19,914 nucleotides of DNA from an uncultured Lachnospiraceae bacterium. Its GTDB lineage: Bacteria > Bacillota > Clostridia > Lachnospirales > Lachnospiraceae. Position 1 is the stretch's first letter, and each line of letters begins with the position of its first letter. Below, piece by piece: positions 14,229-19,914 of the stretch. The notes below the pieces were generated by a model. It ran no database searches. It was given only the letters and a program-made list of their open reading frames with translations, and was not told the origin of the DNA. The translations under genes and the position numbers were made by a program. The stretch spans positions 1-19,914 of the forward strand of contig CAJUSQ010000045.1 in NCBI GenBank assembly GCA_910588885.1, read 5' to 3'.

Positions 14229-14651
14229 CTATTCCCTTCCGATTCTTTTTTTCATGGTAACCCGGGTGCCCTGGCCGACGGCGGAGGCCACCCACACCTC
14301 GTCCATAAATGCCTCCATAAAGGTGAATCCCATCCCGGAACGCTCCAGCTCCGGCTTGGTGGTATAGAGCGGCTCCCTGGCCTTTTCAATATCCGCAATA
14401 CCCCTGCCGTTGTCTATGACACAGATTTCCACCTCCTGCTCATCGGTTTCACAGGTAATCCACACCTTCCCCGGCTGCTGCTCGTATCCGTGGATAATGG
14501 CGTTGGTAACGGCTTCCGACACTGCGGTCTTAATATCGGCCAGCTCGTCCACGGTGGGATTCAGCCCCGCAATAAACGCCCCCACGGCAACCCGGGCAAA
14601 TCCTTCATTTTCTGATTGGGATGCAAATTCCATTTTCATTTCATTTTTCAC
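14229..14651 (-). CDS. spoIIAB: Anti-sigma-F factor and serine kinase (SpoIIAB)
   Basis: A 140-residue GHKL-type kinase that binds sigma-F and phosphorylates SpoIIAA. Motifs are the N-box with E46 and N50 (SEAVTNAIIHGY), the same positions as in Bacillus subtilis, the G1 box VIDNGRGI (79-85) and the G2 box SGMGFTFM (105-112). R20, the residue that contacts sigma-F in Bacillus, is also present. Translation starts at GTG 14651, 8 nt after AGGAGG; the downstream ATGs lack such a site. It lies 15 bp after spoIIAA and 3 bp before sigF, so it is tightly coupled in the operon. Confidence 0.97.
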   Translation of the reverse strand: MKNEMKMEFASQSENEGFARVAVGAFIAGLNPTVDELADIKTAVSEAVTNAIIHGYEQQPGKVWITCETDEQEVEICVIDNGRGIADIEKAREPLYTTKPELERSGMGFTFMEAFMDEVWVASAVGQGTRVTMKKRIGRE

Positions 14652-14666
14652 GTATCTTTCCTCCTA

Positions 14667-15002
14667 CTAACCCTTTTTCCCTGTCAAAACAGGCTCCTGC
14701 TCCACTTCAATCACTTTATGTAAACCTGATATCTGAAACACCCGCTGAATTTGGGGATTCAGATGGACTGCCGCCGTCCGCCCTCCCGCAAACCGCAGAT
14801 TCCGGCACCGCCCTAAAATCACGCCGATTCCGGAGCTGTCCATAAAAACCGTATCCTGAAAATCAAACACAATCCCCCGGACCGGATACCGGGACAGCAA
14901 CCCGTCTGTCTCCCGCCGCAAGGCTTCCGAGGTATGATGATCCAGTTCCCGGGGCATCCGTATCACCAGCTGCCCGTCCTTCTGCTCAAATCTGTAATCC
15001 AT
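14667..15002 (-). CDS. spoIIAA: Anti-anti-sigma-F factor (SpoIIAA)
   Basis: A 111-residue STAS-domain protein that, when unphosphorylated, frees sigma-F from SpoIIAB. The motif MDSSGIGVILGR carries the phospho-acceptor serine at residue 56 (Ser58 in Bacillus subtilis). PRELDHHTSEALR near residue 17 is also characteristic. The ATG at 15002 follows AGGAGGAGAACA and is preferred over an upstream start. It is the first gene of the spoIIA operon. Unusually, an intrinsic terminator lies immediately upstream and no clear sigma-H promoter is visible between it and the gene. Confidence 0.97.
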   Translation of the reverse strand: MDYRFEQKDGQLVIRMPRELDHHTSEALRRETDGLLSRYPVRGIVFDFQDTVFMDSSGIGVILGRCRNLRFAGGRTAAVHLNPQIQRVFQISGLHKVIEVEQEPVLTGKKG

Positions 15003-15021
15003 TGTTCTCCTCCTTTTCCGC

Positions 15022-15054
15022 AAAAAAAGACGCCAAATCTACTTTGACGTCTTT
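15022..15054 (-). terminator. Intrinsic terminator after the TPR gene, just before spoIIAA
   Basis: GACGTCAAA (15043-15051, minus strand) pairs with TTTGGCGTC (15029-15037), a 9-bp stem with one wobble and a 5-nt loop, followed by T7 (15022-15028). It sits about 57 bp past the TPR gene stop and its T-tract ends only 19 bp before the spoIIAA start. Confidence 0.85.
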
Positions 15055-15110
15055 CGTAAAATGATTTCGGCTCCGGCCGCTTTCCCATAACGCTCCTGCT
15101 TACGCCGCCC

Positions 15111-16496
15111 TTATTCCGGCTGCTGCTGGCTCTGTAAAAATTCCTCCGCCTGGCTGGCCCTCTGGGAACCCGGTACCTGGTCGATTACCTTCTGATAATA
15201 AACGGCCGCCTGGTCGTTCTGCTCCAGCCTCCGGTAAGACTGGGCCAGATAATACACCGCGTAGCCGTCATTGTAAGTTTCATCTACCTCCACGACCTTC
15301 AAAAGCTTCTCTACCGCTTCTTCATAATTGCGGGCCTGGTAGGCTTCCTCCCCCTGCTGGTACAGCGTAACCACATACTGGTCGTTTACCTTCAGGTTCA
15401 GGCCCTGATAGATCTCGCTTGCCTTCCCGGATAGGACGGACGCATCCACCGTAGCCAGGGCCGCCCCTGCCCCTTCCACATCCTCCTTGGAAAAAGCGTC
15501 GTAAGCCGTCAGCAGCTGTTCGTATACTGCAAGCACACCCTGGCTGCTGCTCTCCGCTTCCTCCTTTTCGTTAATCTGTCCCTTCAGCTCCTCGATCTGG
15601 GTTTCCAGCGTCTTAATCGTCTGATTCTTGGTGCTGATGGTATCGTTGGCGGTGCGGACTGCCTGATTCACATCGCTGGCCGCATTCTGCTGCATACTGG
15701 GCACAATCAAAAACCAGGCAATCAATACGCCCAGGACGCCGCCGATGATGATATTAAAAATCGTTCCCAGGGCAGAATATTCCCTGGTATTCACCGGACG
15801 GATAATGGTTTCATTCCCGCTCCGGTACGCTACCGGCTCTTCCTTCCCCTTACGGCCTTTTTTCTTCTCAGGAGCCGCATCCTTCAGAACCTCTCCCAAT
15901 TCCTGCTGATACCGGATCGTAATCAGGTTATGGGTATCAATCCTTTCCGCATTCTGCAAAGACCGCCGGGCCTGTTCATAATTGCCCTCTTCCATATATA
16001 AAAGGGCCAGAAGCTGATGTCCCTTCAGCAGCCTCGGATTCTGCCCCAGCAGCTTTTTCAGCTGGATAATCGCCAGGTCCTTGCTGTCCTGCCTGCAGTA
16101 CTGCAGCGCCAGGTTATACTTTTTAATCGTCTGGTTCAGTGCATCCAGCTTATTGCTGTTGGACTGTACCGCCGATAAATACTGCTCCGCCTGCTGGTTC
16201 TCCGGCATCAGGCTGCGGGCGATCACCCATTCGTCAATGGCATCCACCGTTTCCCCCATCTCGAAGTAAACCAGCCCCAGCAAATTCCTGGCCTGATGGT
16301 TCATTTTATTAAAACGCAGGCTTTTTTGCAGGCTTTCCGCGGCTCCGGACAGATCCCGCACCTTAGCCCGCTCCAGTCCTTCATTAAAACAACGGTTGGA
16401 AGCATAAATAATCTTCTTATATATTTTCATATCCCCATGACAGGAAGGGCAATAGTCCTCCCTGCCAAGGGCCGCACCACATCTCAAGCATTCCAT
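15111..16496 (-). CDS. Zinc-ribbon and TPR membrane protein, function unknown
   Basis: The protein has 461 residues. The N-terminus is a zinc ribbon (C3-x2-C6 and C16-x2-C19). It is followed by tetratricopeptide-like repeats at about 35-200 (AAESLQKSLRFNKMNHQARNLLGLVYFEMG is one clear unit), a Lys-rich patch (210-220), one membrane segment (about 245-266), a predicted coiled coil (275-320, heptad-like KTLETQIEELKGQINEKE) and C-terminal TPRs (370-455). The N-terminal half is probably cytoplasmic and the C-terminal half outside. Such proteins may act as scaffolds, but no specific function can be assigned. The ATG follows AAAGGATC. It is the last gene of the folC-orf46-TPR cluster and is followed by a terminator. 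Confidence 0.85.
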   Translation of the reverse strand: MECLRCGAALGREDYCPSCHGDMKIYKKIIYASNRCFNEGLERAKVRDLSGAAESLQKSLRFNKMNHQARNLLGLVYFEMGETVDAIDEWVIARSLMPENQQAEQYLSAVQSNSNKLDALNQTIKKYNLALQYCRQDSKDLAIIQLKKLLGQNPRLLKGHQLLALLYMEEGNYEQARRSLQNAERIDTHNLITIRYQQELGEVLKDAAPEKKKGRKGKEEPVAYRSGNETIIRPVNTREYSALGTIFNIIIGGVLGVLIAWFLIVPSMQQNAASDVNQAVRTANDTISTKNQTIKTLETQIEELKGQINEKEEAESSSQGVLAVYEQLLTAYDAFSKEDVEGAGAALATVDASVLSGKASEIYQGLNLKVNDQYVVTLYQQGEEAYQARNYEEAVEKLLKVVEVDETYNDGYAVYYLAQSYRRLEQNDQAAVYYQKVIDQVPGSQRASQAEEFLQSQQQPE

Positions 16497-16543
16497 AAAC
16501 GATCCTTTCTAAATAACTGCAACCATTTTCCAAATCAAAACCG

Positions 16544-16684
16544 CTACTGTCCCCGGCCGTTCTCCAGCATTTCCCGCATAATATCCGTCATGTCCGTCAG
16601 GTCATGGCTGTATATGGCTTCTTCCGCCTCTTCTACCTCCAGGCTCGGCTGGAATTTCTTCAATTCTTCTTCAAAATCAATCAT
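16544..16684 (-). CDS. 46-residue acidic small protein between folC and the TPR gene
   Basis: This short ORF begins MIDFEEELKKFQPSLEVEEA and ends ENGRGQ. A strong ribosome-binding site (AGGAGG with 8-nt spacing) supports the start, and the stop is TAG at 16544-16546. It is acidic with no membrane segment, and the middle (IYSHDLTDMTDIMREML) could be helical. It lies 47 bp before the TPR gene in the same direction, so co-transcription is likely. I recognise no family. Confidence rests on the ribosome-binding site, codon pattern and operon position. Confidence 0.75.
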   Translation of the reverse strand: MIDFEEELKKFQPSLEVEEAEEAIYSHDLTDMTDIMREMLENGRGQ

Positions 16685-16719
16685 TTCTCTAACCTCCTGC
16701 TTCCGCTCCCATTCTCCGT

Positions 16720-16839
16720 AATCACGGTTCCCCGGTTACGGGCCGTTTCTATGCCTTTCAATCACAGTCCCAAAATGAAAGACCGTTTCTATGCTTTCCA
16801 ATCACGGTTCCCCGGGCTACCGGCCCTTTTCCATGATCC
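16720..16839. repeat. Degenerate 40-bp tandem repeat, three units, at the 3' end of folC
   Basis: Units on the plus strand start with AATCAC: 16720-16759, 16760-16799 and 16800-16839. The first and third share AATCACGGTTCCCCGG, and the first and second share CCGTTTCTATG. The third unit contains the last codons and stop of folC (16817). Confidence 0.75.
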
Positions 16840-18112
16840 TCTTCCATTCTCCGACTAAATATAACGAACCGGTACAAAATACCAGCTGCCCGGGCTTCTG
16901 GGCCTCTTGGGCTGCCTGAAATGCCCCTTCGGCTTCTTTTATCGTTAAAATTTTCACATGTTGCAGGCCGTTTCGGAATTCCCGTTCCAGGCATTCCGGC
17001 TCCAGGGCCCTCGGATTGTCCCGGATGCCTGTAAAAATCACCTGTTCCCAGGCCATCCCCTGACAAAGCAGGCTTAGGGCTTCCCGGTAATTCTTATCCG
17101 CTACCATCCCAAAAACAAGAATCGGCGGCCGATCCGCCAGCTGCCGGGCCGTTTCCAGAAACGCCTGAATCCCGGCTGCATTATGGGCCCCGTCCAGATA
17201 TATTCCCGGAAGGACTTCCTCCATCCGCCCCGGCCACACCGTCTTCTCAAATCCCCGCCGGAGGGCTTCCTCTGAAATCACAAAATGCTCTCTAAGCCGG
17301 CAGGCCGCCGCCAGCGCCAGAGCGCCGTTTCGTACCTGGTACGCCGCGGGGGAGGGGATTCGGACGCTAGTAACATCATAACCACAATCCAGTGAAAAAT
17401 CAATGTTTTTTCCGTCGTTTAATAAAATATTTATGTTATCTTCCCCAATTTTCTCGGCAGGGGCGCACATCCGGGCCGCCGTCTCCCGGATCACCGGCTC
17501 TGCCAGGGGTTCATTTCCGTCAAAAATCACCGGCACCTGGTATTTGATAATCCCGGCTTTCTCCGCCGCAATTTTCTCTATGGTATCCCCCAGGATCTCC
17601 GTATGCTCCAGGCTGATAGAGGTAATCACCGTAAGCAGCGGCTTCTTCACTGCATTGGTGGCATCCAGCCTTCCGCCCAGCCCGGTTTCGAGCACGGCGC
17701 AGTCCACTCCGGCCCGGGCAAAAATCACCAGGCCAATACCGAACATATATTCGAAAAAAGTCGGGTGCGGTTTTCCCGCCTGCTGCAGCTTTTGGGCCGC
17801 ATCACGGACGCATTGTTCCGCGAAAAGAAATGCTTCCCGGCTGCAGCTCTCCCCGTCTATCCGGACGCGTTCCCGGATGTCCACCAGATGAGGGGAGGTA
17901 AACAACCCCGTACGAAGGCCGCTCTCCGTCAGTACGCTGCTTAAAAAAGCACACACGCTTCCCTTTCCGTTACTTCCGGCCACATGGACCACCGGGAACC
18001 GTTCCTGGGGATTGCCCAGAAGCTCCAGAAATTCCCTGGTATGGGACCGGGTATTCTTTTTCGTAAACCGCGGGATCTCCAAAATCGAAGCCACCGTTTC
18101 TTCATAAGTCAA
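16817..18112 (-). CDS. folC: Bifunctional folylpolyglutamate synthase/dihydrofolate synthase
   Basis: FolC adds glutamate to dihydropteroate and to folates, using ATP. The P-loop is GSNGKGSV (about 46-53). Other hallmarks are TSPHLVDIRERVRIDG, LETGLGGRLDATN, SLEHTEILGDTIEKIAAEKAGIIK (with the conserved ATP-site lysine region) and WPGRMEEV...YLDGAHN in the C-terminal Mur-ligase domain. The length is ~431 residues, normal for the family. The start is uncertain: TTG at 18112 gives MTYEETVASI, fits the family N-terminus and has GGTGA upstream, while GTG codons at 18124 and 18121 are inside the right arm of a hairpin. It is first in a cluster with orf46 and the TPR gene. Confidence 0.95.
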   Translation of the reverse strand: MTYEETVASILEIPRFTKKNTRSHTREFLELLGNPQERFPVVHVAGSNGKGSVCAFLSSVLTESGLRTGLFTSPHLVDIRERVRIDGESCSREAFLFAEQCVRDAAQKLQQAGKPHPTFFEYMFGIGLVIFARAGVDCAVLETGLGGRLDATNAVKKPLLTVITSISLEHTEILGDTIEKIAAEKAGIIKYQVPVIFDGNEPLAEPVIRETAARMCAPAEKIGEDNINILLNDGKNIDFSLDCGYDVTSVRIPSPAAYQVRNGALALAAACRLREHFVISEEALRRGFEKTVWPGRMEEVLPGIYLDGAHNAAGIQAFLETARQLADRPPILVFGMVADKNYREALSLLCQGMAWEQVIFTGIRDNPRALEPECLEREFRNGLQHVKILTIKEAEGAFQAAQEAQKPGQLVFCTGSLYLVGEWKRIMEKGR

Positions 18113-18165
18113 AAAAATCACCACTCTATTATAAAAGTATCTTTATCCATTATAATAGAATGGTG
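18112..18165 (-). terminator. 16-bp hairpin with T7 tail overlapping the folC start
   Basis: CACCATTCTATTATAA (18150-18165, minus strand) pairs with TTATAATAGAGTGGTG (18119-18134), 16 bp with one G-U, and a 15-nt loop. It is followed by ATTTTTTTG. It is likely the terminator of the DUF342 gene. Its T-tract overlaps the proposed TTG start of folC, and both arms contain a TATAAT sequence. Confidence 0.6.
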
Positions 18166-18176
18166 ATATTATGCAA
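18149..18176 (-). promoter_or_regulatory. Possible folC promoter inside the hairpin arm
   Basis: TTGCAT (18171-18176), 16-bp spacer, TATAAT (18149-18154), with a predicted start near 18142. The -10 is perfect but the -35 matches only in TTG, and AT-rich sequence makes chance matches likely. Confidence 0.35.
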
Positions 18177-18241
18177 GTATAATTCAAGGTTCCTGCCGTT
18201 TTTTTCATCGCAAAATGCGCTGTTATCTGACAGTCCTTTGG

Positions 18242-19627
18242 TTAAAAGGTGGTATACAGGCTCTTAACCTCTCCTTCTTCCTTCCGGTACTCCACATGGT
18301 CTTCCGCTTTCTTAATCAGGGAACGGGCTTCGTCAATAATGACCATAACACCTGGATAAGCGCTTCGGAATACCCGTATGCTGGCGCCCTTGGCATCTGA
18401 AAGCCACTGCTCCAGCTCCATCAGCTCCGCCTGCTTGCTGCTTAAAACGGCGCTGTCCCGGATCTTCACCCGCAAAAGCTGCACTTTTCTGGGGTCGTCC
18501 TTCTTCACTGCCTGGGTCTTCTCCAGCTTCGCGAATTCCTGCAGCCCCTTTTCCACCCGGTCCAGCATTTCTTTCATATCGTTGACTTCCGCCTGCAGAA
18601 TCTTGATCTTACGAAGTACCTCCACATCGTTTCCTACCCGAACCTCAGTCTTAATCTCTACGTCATTGCCCAAATCCCCGGTATCAATTCCCTGGATGGC
18701 ATGCACCCGGCCCCCTATGATCCCGGCCTTCTTCCCGGTCAGGATGATCCGCTTCCGGCAGCTCACTTCACAATTCATAAACACCTGGGCCTGGATATCG
18801 CCATATGCCTCAACAATCGTATATTCAAAAAACCGGGCCATAATATTCCCTTTTGTAAATACCGTGGATCTGGAATCTCCCAGCATTCCGCTTCGCAGGA
18901 TAATATCCTTCCCGGCCCAAAGATGCGCCGTTTCCACCACGCCGTCTACGGTAATCGTCCCGGTGGCCTTAATCGTCACCCCGGCACAGACTTCGCCGTG
19001 AACGATCACATCCCCATGGAAATCAATATCCCCTACGGAAAGGTCTACGTCCCCAAACACTTCATGTACCTGGGATACCGTGATCCGTTCGTTCTTCATC
19101 TCTATCTTGCCGTCAAAATCAGCCGTATAGGTAAGGTTATCCTCGGAACGGGTAAAGCCCTTGCCCTTCAGAGGCGAAAGCTCCCGTACCCGCTTTGCCG
19201 TCACCGGCTTCCCCTTCACGGTCATGCCGTCCTTGCCTTCTACGGCAGGATGGTATTCCGCAATTACCTGTCCTTCCTTCACCAGTTCAATCCGGTTCAC
19301 ACTCCAGTAGTCCACGGAACCGTCCGGCCGGATCTGGGGCTTTCCGTCCAGCTTCATTTCAAAATGATAATCAAAATATCCGTTCTTTCCTTCCACAGGC
19401 GGAACCCCGGAAGCAACCAGAATCTCCCTGCCATAGATCTCCTCATAAACCATCCGTTCCAGGTTCTCTCTCTTAATCCCGTATACGACTCCGCGGCTCT
19501 GCAGGGCGGCCTCTACTTCTTCCATTATATATATTCTTCCAGCCTCTGGTACCGGAAGGGACAAATATGCTTCCATATCGTTCATGCCAATTACAACATT
19601 TGGTGCCATTCGGGTATTATCAGCCAT
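18242..19627 (-). CDS. DUF342/FapA-family polymer-forming protein
   Basis: The protein has 461 residues from the ATG at 19627, which has GGAGGAG with 7-nt spacing. The FapA domain pattern is seen in order: SRGVVYGIKRENLERMVYEE near residue 48, VPPVEGKNGYFDYHF (about 74-88), VNRIELVKEGQVIAEYHPAVEGKDGMTVKG, then a run of beta-helix-like turns (VFGDVDLSVGDIDFHGDVIVHGEVCAGVTIKATGTITVDG) and a C-terminal coiled coil (VLRKIKILQAEVNDMKEMLDRVEKGLQEF). In Vibrio, FapA-type proteins regulate adenylate cyclase or polar functions; in Clostridia the role is not established. It has its own sigma-A promoter and stands between valS and folC. Confidence 0.88.
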   Translation of the reverse strand: MADNTRMAPNVVIGMNDMEAYLSLPVPEAGRIYIMEEVEAALQSRGVVYGIKRENLERMVYEEIYGREILVASGVPPVEGKNGYFDYHFEMKLDGKPQIRPDGSVDYWSVNRIELVKEGQVIAEYHPAVEGKDGMTVKGKPVTAKRVRELSPLKGKGFTRSEDNLTYTADFDGKIEMKNERITVSQVHEVFGDVDLSVGDIDFHGDVIVHGEVCAGVTIKATGTITVDGVVETAHLWAGKDIILRSGMLGDSRSTVFTKGNIMARFFEYTIVEAYGDIQAQVFMNCEVSCRKRIILTGKKAGIIGGRVHAIQGIDTGDLGNDVEIKTEVRVGNDVEVLRKIKILQAEVNDMKEMLDRVEKGLQEFAKLEKTQAVKKDDPRKVQLLRVKIRDSAVLSSKQAELMELEQWLSDAKGASIRVFRSAYPGVMVIIDEARSLIKKAEDHVEYRKEEGEVKSLYTTF

Positions 19628-19658
19628 GATCTCGCTCCTCCATATTGTCTTGTTATCT

Positions 19659-19687
19659 ATTTTACCAAATATTTTGATACTTTTCAA
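19659..19687 (-). promoter_or_regulatory. Sigma-A promoter of the DUF342 gene
   Basis: TTGAAA (19682-19687), 17-bp spacer, TAAAAT (19659-19664), in an AT-rich stretch just upstream of the gene's ribosome-binding site. Both boxes match the consensus at four to five of six positions. The leader is ~25 nt. Confidence 0.7.
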
Positions 19688-19766
19688 TCATTAATGACAA
19701 GAAGGATAAAATTTATATCATAGTTCAGACATTTCCGCATAACCAGGCAAATCAGAGGCAGAAGCT

Positions 19767-19914
19767 TTATTTCAGCTGCTCCAGCCGCGCAGACACCTGT
19801 TCCATCATCTGGCGGTATTTTTCCAGCTTTTCCCGCTCTTCCCGGATTTTTTCCTCCGGCGCCTTCTGCATGAATTTCTCATTGTTCAGCATACCGTTGG
19901 AACGGGCCAGTTCC
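19767..19914 (-). CDS. valS: Valyl-tRNA synthetase, C-terminal end (partial)
   Basis: The last 48 codons before TAA at 19767-19769; the 5' part lies beyond the window. The translation ARSNGMLNNEKFMQKAPEE followed by REEREKLEKYRQMMEQV is the C-terminal coiled-coil arm of ValS, which contacts tRNA-Val (family pattern NE-KFxxKAPExVVxxEREKL). No clear terminator is seen in the ~80 bp before the DUF342 promoter. Confidence 0.9.
   Translation of the reverse strand, partial: ELARSNGMLNNEKFMQKAPEEKIREEREKLEKYRQMMEQVSARLEQLK

Noticed and set aside
15058..15110. Sigma-H promoter before spoIIAA (AGGAGC and GCCGAAAT elements)
   Set aside because: The elements are 17 bp or more apart instead of 11-13 and lie upstream of a terminator; not convincing.
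18701..19723. 340-codon plus-strand ORF
   Set aside because: Antisense to the clearly recognisable DUF342/FapA gene, with no domain resemblance and no ribosome-binding site; judged a shadow.

Overview
The window looks like a chromosomal segment from a spore-forming member of the Clostridia, most likely the Lachnospiraceae. The grounds are a spoIIA operon and a spoVA operon, AGGAGG-type ribosome-binding sites, moderate GC, and a YesM/YesN two-component system beside an Mgl sugar transporter. No mobile element, CRISPR array, rRNA or tRNA was seen. Every supported gene lies on the minus strand, so transcription runs from high to low coordinates.

Layout from right to left (5' to 3' on the coding strand). 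At 19767-19914 is the 3' end of valS. Next is a DUF342/FapA-family gene with a clear sigma-A promoter. Then comes a cluster of folC, an unlisted 46-codon gene and a zinc-ribbon/TPR membrane protein gene. The spoIIAA-spoIIAB-sigF operon follows (forespore sigma factor F and its regulators). The centre is an mglB-mglA-mglC galactose/glucose ABC transporter. Downstream of it is a separate sensing operon: a YesN-type response regulator, a YesM-type histidine kinase, a membrane-anchored periplasmic-binding protein and a second galactose-binding lipoprotein. After that is a forespore operon, orf69-spoVAA-spoVAB-spoVAC, headed by a close match to a sigma-G promoter. At the left edge is a DUF2325 gene behind a strong sigma-A promoter with two GTTAG-N6-CTAAC operators.

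The most striking observation is that the transporter's MglB appears to be a natural circular permutant. The segment that normally forms the first ~80 residues of a galactose-binding protein (beta1 to alpha3, with the Asp/Phe sugar-contact motif) lies at the C-terminus, after the canonical C-terminal segment. The mature protein starts, after a lipobox and an acidic ~50-residue linker, at the canonical beta4 strand. The second galactose-binding lipoprotein, 8 kb away, has the normal order and serves as an internal control. The partner permease MglC also carries an unusual ~220-residue charged, coiled-coil-like N-terminal extension.

How the parts may work together (inference): the two binding proteins of the sensing operon report external sugar to the YesM kinase. 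The kinase would activate the YesN/AraC regulator, which would switch on mglBAC through direct repeats upstream of an mglB promoter that lacks a good -35 box. A further recurring feature is a set of short tandem duplications (18, ~23, 40 and 41 bp) in the short gaps at or close to the 3' ends of genes.
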